DNA of 64,000 nt from NCBI GenBank assembly GCA_028767165.1, contig JARACJ010000002.1:372001-436000 (forward strand), given 5' to 3'. Numbering within the stretch: position 1 is the first letter of the stretch; the number at the start of each line of letters is the position of its first letter. A program made the position numbers and the translations under genes. Positions 25,966 through 37,000 of the stretch are shown here, piece by piece. The notes beneath the pieces are model-generated. The model ran no database searches, was not told the DNA's origin, and worked only from the letters and a program-made list of their open reading frames with translations. The DNA comes from Proteobacteria bacterium DTSAM18. Its GTDB lineage: Bacteria; Myxococcota_A; UBA796; GCA-2862545.

Positions 25966-28900
25966 GTGGAAGATCGGACGGACTGGGTGCCCGCAGACGA
26001 AGGCGTCCTTCAGGGGGAGCTCCCCCCTGCGCCTCCCACTCCGCTTTGGGGTGTGGAGTCCTGGATGGATGATCTCGCCGCCCTCGTGTCGGAGGGCGCG
26101 AGGATCAAGGTGAAGGTCCCCCCATGTGGCGGCGCCACCACGCTCGCCGGTGCCCTGGCCGAGCGAAGGCCCGCCGGGGAGTGCCTGTGGTGGTCCCAGG
26201 AGGCCCACGGTGAGCACCGGGGGCTCCTCGCATGGCGCTGGAGCCGCCAGCTCGGTTGCCTTCGGGTGGGCGACTCCCTGCAGGAGCGGCTGTCCCGCCT
26301 CGCGGGAGCCCTCTCGTCGGCCGACGGCGCGTGGCTGCTCCTCGACGGCCTCTCCGTCGACGCCCTCAAGTGGCTCACCTCCTGGCTTCCGGACGAGCCG
26401 TCCGTGGTCTGGTTCACCGATGCCGAGGGGCGTCCGGGGTCGTACCGTCGTGTCGCACCTCCTCGCCTGCGGCTCCCCCACAGCCTGAAGCTGTTCCGGC
26501 TGTGGACGGGACGACCGGTCCCGCAGAACACCGCCGTCGACGTCGTGCAGCGGCTGGTTCCCCACTGGTCGATGCTTCGCATCGCGGGGCTGGCGGTCCG
26601 GGCCACGTCGGACGTGGAGGCGTTGCACCCCAGGCAGGTCGACGCCTGGATGGTCGAGCTGATCGGCGAGCCCCGGGAGCCCGCCCGGGCCTTCGTGGCC
26701 GCGTTCCAGTCCCTCGAAGCGCTTCCCCGGCAGGTCCTGCTGGCCTCGGCCGTGTTCGCGAACCGCATCGTGCGCCTGCACGACCTCGCGGGCGTGCTCT
26801 CTCGCGGCCACGACGAAGTCGAGGAGGCGACGGAGCTGCTGGTCGGTCGCGGTCTCATGATCCCCGGACCCCACCGGTCCCAGGTCATGGTGCCCTCCCT
26901 CGTGCACGGCTGGGCCTGCAGCCTCGCCGGTCCCCTCGGAGAGCTGCGGGGCCTCGCCCGGGCCCACAGCGACTGGTTCGGCCTGTTGAGCGCCCAGGGC
27001 ACCGAAAAGGGCGAACAGGCAGCCCTCATGCCCTGGATCGCCGAGCTGGAGCTGGCCCTGGAGCGGGCCGTCGACGCCGAGGACGCGCCGCTGATGCTCG
27101 ACGCCTCGAGCGCGCTCGTGGGCGCCGATGGCGAGGGCTTGTGGCAGGTGCTGGGGCTCATGCAGCAGCGACGCGCGACCATCCGCGCGCTGCAGGTGGC
27201 CGCCCGCGAGCTGCAGGATCCCCGTGGCGCGTTGCTCGACCGGGCGGTCGACGCCGGCGTGTCCACGGGCGCTGGGCGTCCCGTCGTGCTGCCGCCGGAA
27301 CTGGTGCACGAGCTCGACGCCGCCATGATGGAGCTGTCCACGCTTCACGCCCAGCTCCAGGTCTGGATCCGCCACAGCACCACGGACCTGCGCAACCTCG
27401 GCCAGCCGGACACCGCCATGAAGGCGCTGGCGCACCAGGCCGAGAAGCTGCTGAACCAGCTCGAGGGAGAGGTCAGGGCCAGCCGGTCCGGGCGCTCCAC
27501 CCAGGGCCCCGAGGCCCTGGTCGCCCGCGTCCAACGAGGCGTCGGGCGCCTGCGGGCCTGGTGCGATCAGGCGGAGCGGGGATGGATCAGCATCCAGCGC
27601 CGCATGGCCCAGCGGTCGGCCCAGGCGGAGCAGTTCCAGGATGCCCTGGCCCTGCTGGAGGCCCAGGCCCACGAGGTCGAGGCGCGCCTCGGGGGGGCCC
27701 GGGATGCCGTCGACGGCGCCTGGGCGCAGGTGGGCGACGTGCCGGATGCGCGCGAGGGACTCGCCGGGCTGGCCGCGCGGGTGGAGGAGCTCGCCGGCCG
27801 TCTCAAGGAGGACATCCGCAAGCTCGCGGCGATGAAGGTGCGGCCGGAGCCGGCGCTGGAGCTCGTGGAGCCCTTCGAGGGCCGGTTGGCCACCTACGGT
27901 GCGGCCGTCGACCTCGTGCACAAGGAGCTCGCACGCACGCTCGGCCACGCCGGACGGGTACGCGATGCCCGTCGACGGGCCGCCGCGTTCGGCACGCTCT
28001 GCGTCGAGGCCCGGGAGCACGCCAGCCGCCTGCTGCGGCAGGTCGGTGCGATCGAGAAGGCCCGGCGCAGGGGTGTGTCGCTTCTGGAGGAGGAGGCGGA
28101 GCACCTGGCCCACCTGCGGGCGCTCTGCGGCCGGATCCCGGAGGCTGAGGTGCCCGATGTCGACGAGGCAGCCTTCGAGGCCCTCGGCGAGCTGGTGGAG
28201 ACCCTCTCCACGTCCGGTCCCGGGCTCACCCGCCTCGAGCGTGAGGTGGGCCGGCGCTTGCGGGGCCTCGGCGTGTCGGCCACGGAGGCTCTCGCGTCCG
28301 TCGACGAGGCCGATGGATCCCGGCAGATCGAGACCGAGGCACCGGCCGGGTCGGCGCCCGAGGAGGCTCCCGAGGAGGCTCCAGCCGCGTCGGACATCCC
28401 CGAGGCTGCCTCACGGCAGGTCCGGCCCCACCGTCCAGCGTCGGGGGCCGCGGGCTCCATGGCGAAGCCGGGTGGCACCACGAGGCGAGAGGCCCTCATC
28501 ACGGCCTTCGACCTCGACGACGAACCCGAAGACGAAGAGGTCACGTCCGTCGCGCCCTCGGTGGAGGCGTCCCACGCCGGGTCCAGCACGGAGGCGTCGT
28601 CCCCGGCGTCCCGCGAGCCCGAGGTGCTGCCGGAGCTTCCCGTCGAGAACATCGAACCCATCGAGCAGACGGGATCGGGCGACGAGCGTCTCGTGGTCCT
28701 CCGCAAGCAGGCCGCGTCGCTGCACCAGGCGTGGTCGGAGCTGCAGCGGCGTGCGGAGCCTCTCGCGCAGGCCGATCTCGAGCAGCTGCCCCATGCGCGG
28801 TCCCTGCGGGATCGGTCCCTGGCGCAGCTGTCGGAGCTCGGACGCCTGGGCGAGGACATCTCCCAGCTCATGGTCCAGTGCTCGAACCTGTGCCTCGGCG

Positions 28901-31900
28901 ACATCCTCGAGGATCGGCTCGCGGCGCTGGAGCAGCTCGTGTCCCGCCAGCGGGAGGGCCTGCAGGCCGCGGAGCAGCTCCTCGATGCCGCTGAGACCTC
29001 CCGGGTGCGGGCGGAGTCGGTCATCGAGCAGCGCCTCGCCGCGCGGGCCGAGATCGACGAGCTCCAGGCCCAGGCGGCGGCACGCACCACCGCCGTGCTC
29101 CGCCTCGCCGAACCCCTGGCCGAGGAGGAGGGGCACGACGCCTTCGAGGTGCGCAACCACCAGGCACAGCTGAGGGCGGCACTCGAGATCGCGCGTCGCT
29201 CGCACGGAGAGCTGAGGGAGCTGTCCCACGAGCTGGAAGATGCCGGCGCCCGCCAGATGGTCCGTGGCGCCCGCCGGGCCCGGCTGCTGGGCTTCGAGAA
29301 CGAAGACGCCTGCCGTGCCTCCCAGGAGCTGGTGGCTGCCCTGCGGACCCACCTGCTCGACGAGAGCTCCCGCCGTCAGCGGGAGGCCATGTCCCAGCTC
29401 GAGGAGATCAAGGGCCAGGCCGTCCAGCTGAGGCGGCCGGTGGAGCGGCTGCTGATCCCCGTCGTGCCGGAGCTGCCGGTCGACGCCTCCAGCGATGCCG
29501 ACGCGGTCCTGCAGGCGCTGCAGGACTGCATCGACACCCTGCACGATGCCATGGCCCGGGTGGAGTCCCACTACGAGCGGCTGTGGAGCACCGATGATCA
29601 CGACACGGCCCAGCAGCTGCTGATGGATCTGCTGTTGTCGTCCGGGGAGGCACAGGAGCTCGCCGACAAGGCGTGGGGCCTGCACGCCGACCTGAACGCC
29701 TTCATCGAGCACCTGGTCTCCCGTCGTGAGGCACCCATCCGCGAGCGGGTACGCCATGCGCTGGCGGTGGCGCTCAGTTCGCCCATCTGGGATCTCCTGG
29801 AGTCCGTCCTGGAGCAGGAGATGGTCTACCTGGCCTGGAAGGACGATGCCGTCGCCGATGCCTACGAGCACGTCGCCGAGCTGCGTCGGGGACTCATCGA
29901 GTGGGGCGACGAGGCCCACCGGTACGACGAGATCCTCAGCGAGCTCGCGATCGATCACGGAGAGCGCAACCTCGCCAGCCAGGCCGAAGCCCTCGTCTCC
30001 CAGTGGGACGCCCGGGTGAGCGCCATCAAGGCGGCGGTGTCGACCCTCGACGACTCGATCGACAAGGTCCGGCTCGACCGTCAGAACCGCCTGGATCAGC
30101 TCGCCGCCAAGGCCCGCAGGAGCCTGGATCGCCTCCGGTCCGGCTGGTTGCAGCAGATGGGCTCCGAGAGCGACACCCACACCGTGCGTCAGGCCTTCGC
30201 CGATGCCGACGCCCTGGTCAAGCAGCTCGACGAGCTGACGGCACAGGTCGAGGCCGCCGATGATCCGGTGGTGTTCCGGCAGCTGTTGGACACGGTCCGT
30301 TGGGTCCACACCGAGGTGGAGGAGCTCGACGAGCGCATGGGTCAGGCCCGTCGCGAGGCCCGCCGGCACGCCGAGGATCGCCGTCAGGCCGTCCTGCAGG
30401 AGGCACGGGAGTCCCAGCGACGCCTGGTCGAGGCCCATCGGCAGGTGATCTCGATGCAGGCCGATCTGTCCCGCGTCGCCGACGACGACGACATGTACAC
30501 GACGGCCAGGGCGTGCATCCGCGACCTGCAGGCGTGGCGCCAGGGGGCCGACGACGTCCTGCAACGCTGGACAGGCCTGCCCCGAGGGAACGACGGAGAG
30601 GACGACGATCCGGTGGAGGGTCCCAAGCGCATCGAACAGTGGCGTGAGGATGCCACCCGGCTCGTCATGTCCCACCGGGGCCTGCTTGGCCGGGGCAAGG
30701 AGCTGTCGGCCCTCATCTCCGAGCAGCTCTTCACCGAGCTCGTGGGCTGTGCGGTGGAGGTGCAACAGATCGCCCGCCGCGTGCTCCGGTCGATGTCCGA
30801 CGTCCGTGAGCAGCTGCACACCGACATCGAGCGTCTGCGGGGCCTGTCGCCGTCGCCGGACGTCGACGTCCTCCTGGCCGAGGGCATGGAGCGTCTCGAG
30901 CGGCTGCGGGTCATCCGCAGCAAGGTGGAGCAGGCACAGGTCCGGGTCTCGGTCGCGTCCCACGTCTCCGAGGCGCGCCAGGGGCTGTACGCCGCCGAGG
31001 AGGCGGCCCAGGAGCTGCGGGGTGAGATGGCCGGACTGGAGGCCCTCCTGTCCCGGATGGCCAGGGTCGACGGAGACGACACCGACGGCCCGGTCGACGC
31101 ACTCGACGAGGTCCGGGCGCTGCAGTCCGACCTCAAGGTGGCCCACGGCATCTGGTCCGACTGCACCCTCGACGAGGTGCACGATGTCATGGCGGCGGTG
31201 GAGGGCCTCATCGGCCCGCTGATGGACGAGCTCGCCGAGGCCGACGGAAGCACGGCCGCCTCGGCCCATCACGGTGTGGCGGCCGACGTCCAGCTGCGGG
31301 CCCGCGAGGCCCGTCGACGCCTGGCGGAGCTCGAGGCCCATCGGGACGCCATCTTCGACCAGGAGCTGGCCTCCCTCGTCTCCCTGGCGGAGGGGCAGGC
31401 CCAGCGTGTCGACGATGCCGTGCTCGAGGTGACCGCCCTGCACCAGCAGACCACCCTCGACGTCCACCAGGCGCAGCAGGCCGACCACGCCCGCGCCTAC
31501 GTGCGTCAGGCCCACCACCTGCGAGACGAGGTGGGCCGGGCCTCCGATCTCGGCACCGCCCGCGCGCTGCTCGGCGACCTCGAGCGGGTGGGACAGCAGG
31601 CAGAGGGACTCCTCCACAGCGTCCGGCAGGAAGCGCGTCCCCACGACAGCGCGGATCACCGCCACCGGCAGGTCAAGGCCGATCACGCGTCGGTGGTCGC
31701 CCGGTTCCGGCAGCACCACGAGGAGTTCCGGGCCCTGGCGGAGGAGCTGGAGGTACTGGCGGGGTCGGGGTGGCTCGAGGGGCTCGTGCGGGAGGAGGAG
31801 GCCCTGTTCCTGCGGGCCCACGAGCTGATGGCACTGCCTTCCCCCACCCAGGGGCAGACCCGCGTGCTGCAGGATCGTTGCGACGAGCTGGCGACCCTGC

Positions 31901-32589
31901 TCCACCGCCTGGCCGACGGCGAGCACAGCCACCGCGCGGAGCTTTCCTTGTGGGAGGCCAGCCTCACCGTCCGGCAGCTCCTGGCCGAGCTCGGCTCCTG
32001 GCTCGACGGCGCCATCCGCCAGCAGCAGGGCGCCGAGACCGACAGCCAGAGCGGCCGACGCGCGGAGCTCGTGCTGCTGTGTCGTCGCTGGATGGACGAG
32101 GTCCGGGTGGAGCTCGCCGACATGGGCCTGCTGGCGTCCGACGAGCGCGAGGCGTGGCTCGAGGAGGTCCGTGGTCGCCATGACGATCTGCGGGCCCAGC
32201 TCATGGCGCTCGTGCAGGCACGGCCTACGTCGCTTCCCGAAGGGCCGGACCTCGTGAAGATCCGGGCACGCTGCGACGCCCTCGAGACCCCCCTGGCCGA
32301 GCTGGGCGGCTGGGCCAGGAAGGCCCACGGTCCCCGTTCGCTCGAGGCGCTGCGGGTCCAGGATGCCCTGGAAGCGCTCGCGGAGGCACGGCAGGCCTTG
32401 TTGCAGGCGGAGGGCGCGGAGGGACACGCCCGCCGGATCGCATGTGGCCGGGCCCAGGTGGCCGTCGAGCATGCCGAGCTGCAGCTGGAGCGAGGCGTCG
32501 ACGTCCGCGAGGGGCGTGGCCTGCAGCCCGTGTCGCCGGCCGACATCCCCACCGAAGAGGCGATGCCGGAGCTCCCACCGGAGCCCTGA
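25966..32589 (+). CDS. Giant coiled-coil protein with pseudo-NTPase head
   Basis: 2,207 residues from the GTG at 25966; an earlier GTG at 25906 would overlap the TATGGT and add 20 unlikely residues. Residues about 45-330 resemble a STAND-type NTPase: VPPCGGATTLAGALAE sits where the P-loop would be but lacks the GKT lysine, and WLLLDGLSVD looks like a Walker B strand; a winged-helix region follows. From about 450 on, heptad-rich helices run to the end (ELSHELEDAGARQMVRGARR, AEEAAQELRGEMAGLEALLS), broken by a Pro/Ala/Glu linker at about 790-905. No membrane span. Probably a long cytoplasmic scaffold. Confidence 0.85.
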   Translation: MEDRTDWVPADEGVLQGELPPAPPTPLWGVESWMDDLAALVSEGARIKVKVPPCGGATTLAGALAERRPAGECLWWSQEAHGEHRGLLAWRWSRQLGCLRVGDSLQERLSRLAGALSSADGAWLLLDGLSVDALKWLTSWLPDEPSVVWFTDAEGRPGSYRRVAPPRLRLPHSLKLFRLWTGRPVPQNTAVDVVQRLVPHWSMLRIAGLAVRATSDVEALHPRQVDAWMVELIGEPREPARAFVAAFQSLEALPRQVLLASAVFANRIVRLHDLAGVLSRGHDEVEEATELLVGRGLMIPGPHRSQVMVPSLVHGWACSLAGPLGELRGLARAHSDWFGLLSAQGTEKGEQAALMPWIAELELALERAVDAEDAPLMLDASSALVGADGEGLWQVLGLMQQRRATIRALQVAARELQDPRGALLDRAVDAGVSTGAGRPVVLPPELVHELDAAMMELSTLHAQLQVWIRHSTTDLRNLGQPDTAMKALAHQAEKLLNQLEGEVRASRSGRSTQGPEALVARVQRGVGRLRAWCDQAERGWISIQRRMAQRSAQAEQFQDALALLEAQAHEVEARLGGARDAVDGAWAQVGDVPDAREGLAGLAARVEELAGRLKEDIRKLAAMKVRPEPALELVEPFEGRLATYGAAVDLVHKELARTLGHAGRVRDARRRAAAFGTLCVEAREHASRLLRQVGAIEKARRRGVSLLEEEAEHLAHLRALCGRIPEAEVPDVDEAAFEALGELVETLSTSGPGLTRLEREVGRRLRGLGVSATEALASVDEADGSRQIETEAPAGSAPEEAPEEAPAASDIPEAASRQVRPHRPASGAAGSMAKPGGTTRREALITAFDLDDEPEDEEVTSVAPSVEASHAGSSTEASSPASREPEVLPELPVENIEPIEQTGSGDERLVVLRKQAASLHQAWSELQRRAEPLAQADLEQLPHARSLRDRSLAQLSELGRLGEDISQLMVQCSNLCLGDILEDRLAALEQLVSRQREGLQAAEQLLDAAETSRVRAESVIEQRLAARAEIDELQAQAAARTTAVLRLAEPLAEEEGHDAFEVRNHQAQLRAALEIARRSHGELRELSHELEDAGARQMVRGARRARLLGFENEDACRASQELVAALRTHLLDESSRRQREAMSQLEEIKGQAVQLRRPVERLLIPVVPELPVDASSDADAVLQALQDCIDTLHDAMARVESHYERLWSTDDHDTAQQLLMDLLLSSGEAQELADKAWGLHADLNAFIEHLVSRREAPIRERVRHALAVALSSPIWDLLESVLEQEMVYLAWKDDAVADAYEHVAELRRGLIEWGDEAHRYDEILSELAIDHGERNLASQAEALVSQWDARVSAIKAAVSTLDDSIDKVRLDRQNRLDQLAAKARRSLDRLRSGWLQQMGSESDTHTVRQAFADADALVKQLDELTAQVEAADDPVVFRQLLDTVRWVHTEVEELDERMGQARREARRHAEDRRQAVLQEARESQRRLVEAHRQVISMQADLSRVADDDDMYTTARACIRDLQAWRQGADDVLQRWTGLPRGNDGEDDDPVEGPKRIEQWREDATRLVMSHRGLLGRGKELSALISEQLFTELVGCAVEVQQIARRVLRSMSDVREQLHTDIERLRGLSPSPDVDVLLAEGMERLERLRVIRSKVEQAQVRVSVASHVSEARQGLYAAEEAAQELRGEMAGLEALLSRMARVDGDDTDGPVDALDEVRALQSDLKVAHGIWSDCTLDEVHDVMAAVEGLIGPLMDELAEADGSTAASAHHGVAADVQLRAREARRRLAELEAHRDAIFDQELASLVSLAEGQAQRVDDAVLEVTALHQQTTLDVHQAQQADHARAYVRQAHHLRDEVGRASDLGTARALLGDLERVGQQAEGLLHSVRQEARPHDSADHRHRQVKADHASVVARFRQHHEEFRALAEELEVLAGSGWLEGLVREEEALFLRAHELMALPSPTQGQTRVLQDRCDELATLLHRLADGEHSHRAELSLWEASLTVRQLLAELGSWLDGAIRQQQGAETDSQSGRRAELVLLCRRWMDEVRVELADMGLLASDEREAWLEEVRGRHDDLRAQLMALVQARPTSLPEGPDLVKIRARCDALETPLAELGGWARKAHGPRSLEALRVQDALEALAEARQALLQAEGAEGHARRIACGRAQVAVEHAELQLERGVDVREGRGLQPVSPADIPTEEAMPELPPEP

Positions 32590-32595
32590 CGGGGC

Positions 32596-33810
32596 TCAGG
32601 GGCGCTCGGCGTCGTCCAGCAGGCGTACGACCACGCCCTCGGAGAGCTTGGGCTCGAACCAGGTGGACTTCGGGGGCATGGTGCGCCCTGCGTCTGCGAT
32701 GCGGAACAGGGTGCTCATGTCGGTGGGGTGCACGTGGAAGACCACCTGCGCCTCGCCTTCGTCGACCAGGGACTGCAGCTCCTCGAGCTGGCGTGCGCCG
32801 TGGCTGTACTGGAGCCGATCGTCCCGACGGGGGTCGTGGATGCCGAAGTAGGGGTCGAGGACCAGATCCTGCAGCAGCTGGATGTCGAGCTTCTCGACGT
32901 CACCGGCCTTGGGGTGGACGTGGGGGCGCCACCGCCACCATCCCTCGCCCGCGTAGACCCCGAGCACCCCGGCCTCCGACGGATCCGGAGGGCCGGCCTC
33001 GACCTCGCCCGTGCGCTCGAGGTGCGCCTTCAGCCTGGCGCGGTGTAGCGGACCGACGCCGCGGAGCACGCGGTGGTACGCGAGGACCTTCAGCTGGTTC
33101 TCCGGGTACAGGCCGGCGAGGAAGTAGCCGTTGGCGTCGGTGGGGTCGTCGAGGTGGACCCGCGCGGCCGCGGCACTGCGGTGGTGGCCGTCGGCGATGT
33201 ACAGGCGCGGCACCTGCGTGAAGGCCTCGTGGACCTGTTCGGTGTGGGCCTCGGGCACGACCCAGAACCGGTGTCGGGTACCGTCGTCGGTGTGCGCGAC
33301 CCAGTCGGGCGCCAGGGCGGCGATGCCCGCCATCAGATCGTCGAGAGTGGGGTCGTGGCGGTAGGTCAGGAACACGAGTCCCACCTGGGCCTCGAGGGTG
33401 CGCATGTGGTCGGCCCGCTCGCTCTCCCGGGAGGGTCGGGTGGACTCGTGGGCCCGGATGCGACCGTTGAGGTAGTCGCGCACGGCGCAGGCACCGATGA
33501 TGCCGAGCTGCTCGTGGTCGCCACGCTGCAGGCCGTACAGGTAGAACGACGGGCTCTCGTCGCGCTGCATGACGCCCTGGGCCCGCAGCTGGTCGAGGTA
33601 CAGTCGTGCCGTGCGGTGGACGTGCCCCGGCAGGATGGCCAGGTGGGCAGGCAGGTTGACCTCGGAGCGGGTCACGTGGACGAAGCTGAGGGGATCCTGT
33701 GCGAGCTGCAGCGCCTGATCGAAGGGCAGGACGTCGTAAGGTGGTACCAGGACGCGCTCCACGGCCGACGTGCGGGCTCGTAGTGCGCGAAATGGACGGA
33801 CATCGACCAT
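32596..33810 (-). CDS. DUF1015 family protein
   Basis: 404 residues. Family traits are VRPFRALRA at the start, VLVPPYDVL near residue 20, and YIADGHHRSAAA in the middle. DUF1015 proteins are conserved, soluble and of unknown function, and are often encoded near serine or one-carbon metabolism genes. AGAGGTC precedes the ATG. It is convergent with the giant coiled-coil gene; only 6 bases separate the stops. The 227 bases to the next divergent gene (33811-34037) show no clear promoter. Confidence 0.9.
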   Translation of the reverse strand: MVDVRPFRALRARTSAVERVLVPPYDVLPFDQALQLAQDPLSFVHVTRSEVNLPAHLAILPGHVHRTARLYLDQLRAQGVMQRDESPSFYLYGLQRGDHEQLGIIGACAVRDYLNGRIRAHESTRPSRESERADHMRTLEAQVGLVFLTYRHDPTLDDLMAGIAALAPDWVAHTDDGTRHRFWVVPEAHTEQVHEAFTQVPRLYIADGHHRSAAAARVHLDDPTDANGYFLAGLYPENQLKVLAYHRVLRGVGPLHRARLKAHLERTGEVEAGPPDPSEAGVLGVYAGEGWWRWRPHVHPKAGDVEKLDIQLLQDLVLDPYFGIHDPRRDDRLQYSHGARQLEELQSLVDEGEAQVVFHVHPTDMSTLFRIADAGRTMPPKSTWFEPKLSEGVVVRLLDDAERP

Positions 33811-34037
33811 GGAGACCTCTGAAGGGACTGCTGACCGTAGCTTGGCGTGGGGTTGCGGTCGAGCACCGGAAGATGAACCGTGGTAGGCGGGTTCGGCAAC
33901 GGATTTCGGTCCGGTTCGGCTTGTACGTGCGTGCGGTACCGCATGGAAAAGGGCCTGGCAAATGTGGATGCTTTCCTGGATCTGGCGGTCTGATCCTGGG
34001 ATGATGCCGCTGGGACGGATGCCAAGGAGAACGACGA

Positions 34038-37000
34038 ATGGCAGCGCTAGAATGGCTCGGAAAGGTGTTCCAAGGCCCGCAGAAGACCCGCGGGCTCTCG
34101 GGAGCGCAGCGGGCGATGGTCGCCCTCGACGGGACCAACAGCTTCTACAACTTCCGGCTGCAGCGGCATTTCTCCGCGCTCGGCCCCACCCGGTCCGCGG
34201 AGAGCCTCTGGTACACCCACGACGACGTGGAGACCCGTACCGGGCTCGGCGTGCACCTTGCGGATGCCCTGACGGACGGCCACCGCTTCTCCGATGTCCT
34301 GGTGATCCTCGCGGAGGAGGATCACGACGCCCTCATGGCCTCCGGCGGGCTCGAGCACCTCGGTGCCGTGCTGTCCGAGAAGCTGTCGGCGTTCCTGGCC
34401 CAGTCGGCCTTCAGCGCCCAGGTCCACCACGACGTGGTGCTGGTCCGTGATGGCTCCGAGGAGCTGGGCGGCCAGCACTTCGGCCTGATGGACGGCGAGT
34501 TCATCACGGGGCTCGTGCCCAACTACTACCGTCCCCAGAGCGGAAGCTCCCGGGCGGTCATCGGCGTGCACGCCAACGTGCCGGGGGCCTGGGAGGGCTA
34601 CCGTCCCGTGGCGCGGCTGTACGACGACCAGGTGCTGTTCACGCTCGGCAACCACTGGCTCGACAACTTCAGCCACCCCTCGCTGGGCGAAGCGGCGCTG
34701 TACCACCTCAAGCTCGACGAGGTCGGCTCCTTCGTCCACTATCTCAACCCGGATGTGCAGGGCCGCTACCGCATCGACACCACCGTGCGCGACGGCACCA
34801 ACATCATCTCGGTGTCCACGGCCGATGGTCAGCCCCTCGTGCACCTGGTCCTCACGGCCGTCACCGCCGACGCCGTGGAGGCCGGTCCCCGCAAGAAGCG
34901 CGAGACCATCCTGCCCTCGCTCCACGACGAGCAGATCTTCACGATGACCGAGCGCGGCGCCCTGCTGCAGAAGGTCCACTTCTCCAAGATCATGCTCGGC
35001 TACGACGTCCACGCCGACATCCGTGGCCAGCTCGGCACGGGCGTCGAGGATCGGGCGCTGAGCTTCCGCGTCCGCGAAGACGCCGTCTCCGTCGCCGCCT
35101 TCGTCGACGGTGTCGAGGTCAACGGTACGCCCCTCGCCAGCGGCGATGCCGTGCCCCTCGATGGCGATGTCGTCATCCGCGTGCAGGCCCAGGAGCTGCG
35201 CTACCGGGATCTGCGCGGCATCCAGGTGGAGGGCTGGCCCTACCTCGGCGAGATCCACCGTCCGGCCTCCTCGGCGTACCTCTCCTTCGGGGATCGCCAC
35301 CCCATCGGCCGCGCCCGCGACTGTGCGGTCGTGCTCCCGGACGAGCCCCGCAACGACAACATCGTCTGGCGACCCCAGGTGGCCGAGGGCAGCACCATCC
35401 GGTCCAAGTCCGGTGAGATCCCGAAGGCCAACTTCTACACCGACTCCATCATGGTGGGCTCCGAGCACGCCGAGCTCGATCTGTCGGGCGCCACGCCCAC
35501 ACTGCACGCGCTGCATGCGCGCTGCTTCACCTTCATCCGTCGTCAGGGCGAGATCATCCCGGTCCACCCCCTCGGCGACGAAGGCCACAACCACGAGCAG
35601 GAGCTTCGCTCCGGCGACGAGCTGCTGATCGGCAACTGCCTGTTCCGGGTGGAGTACGCCCTCGAGGAGCCTGAGCTCCCCGAGCTGCTTCCCGAGGCCA
35701 TCCAGGCGGAGGAGGGCGCTTCGGCCCGCCAGTCGCTGCACAGCCTCGATCCCTCCGCGCTGCACCCGGTCGAGTCCGACGACCCCTCCGGTCGTCAGTC
35801 CCTGTACAGCCTCGACACCTCCGCCCTCGAGCCCATCGAGGAGGAGTCCCTCGGTTGGGACGGCGTCGAGGAGCGCCCCACCACCGAGGAGGTCGACGTC
35901 ATGGCCGCCTACCTCGGCCGTCGCCCCGAGGTCGTCGACGATCTCGACGACGAGTGGCCCTACCGTCCCAAGCTCGGCGGGGGCGTCGCTCGTCGGGCCC
36001 ACCAGATGCCCCACCTCGGTGGCGGTGCCCCCATCGTGTCCCGCACGGAGGAGCCCCAGCGCCGTCCGCGCATGAGCATCGCCGACGTGCCCGATCCCCG
36101 GGCGGTGCCCGAGGAGGTCCAGCTGCCCGACGATCTGCCGCGCCGGGTCTACGACAGCATCATCGACTTCCCCGACGACTACGATGACGAGGCGCCCACC
36201 TCCTTCGAGGTGATCGACCAGCTCCCCGATGGCGCCGTGGCCGGTTCGCTCGGTGCGCACGCGCCGTCGATCGGACTCCCCGAGGTGCCCGCGAGGGCCG
36301 CCGAGGAGATCGAGGCTCCCGTCGAGGTCGAGGCCGAGGCGCCGGTGGCGTTCGAAGCCCCGGTGGAGGCCGAGGCGTCCGTGGCATTCGAAGCCCAGGT
36401 GGAGGCCGATGCGCCTGTGGCGTTCGAAGCCCTGGTCGAGGCCGAGGCACCCGTCGCGGTGGAGACCCCCGTCGAGGCCGAGGCGCCTGTCGCGGTCGAG
36501 CCCCCGGTCGAGGCCGAGGCACCCGCGGAGGTCGAGCAGCCCATCGAGGTGGCCGACGCTGCGCCGTCCGAGCCGAAGGTGTCCTCCGTGGTCGCACCGG
36601 CTCCGGCCGCTCCCGAGGCCGTGGCGCCTCCGGTGGCCAGCTTCAAGGAGGCCACGCCTTCCAGCAGCGGTCCCCAGGTGCACCACAGCTCCCAGGTCGT
36701 GGAGGTCCTCGACAGCCAGGCCCAGTTCGAGCTCGGCCGGTCCATCCGCCTGGTGCTCAAGGGCTGGTCCATCAAGGGCTCTGCCGTGGTGGGCAACCAC
36801 GCCGGTGCCGACGTCATCCTGCCCGAGAACCGCATCGACGATGCCCAGGTCTTCGCCGCCCGCGACTACCTGCGCTTCCAGGTGCGTGGGCGCCGCATGA
36901 ACGCCGAGGTGCTCGATGCCTCCGAGGTGCGCGTGGCGGGTGCGTCGGTCGACGTCGGCGCGATCGGCACCGTGGCCGACACCTCCATCGGCATCATCCG

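Noticed and set aside
28411-32472. Minus-strand frame of 1,353 codons opposite the giant coiled-coil gene
   Set aside because: Arises from the high GC content of the coiled-coil codons; Leu/Gln/Gly-rich and without any fold signal.
36327-36542. Regular 36-base repeats considered as CRISPR
   Set aside because: There are no spacers, and the units are in frame within a coding sequence and encode a 12-residue rod.
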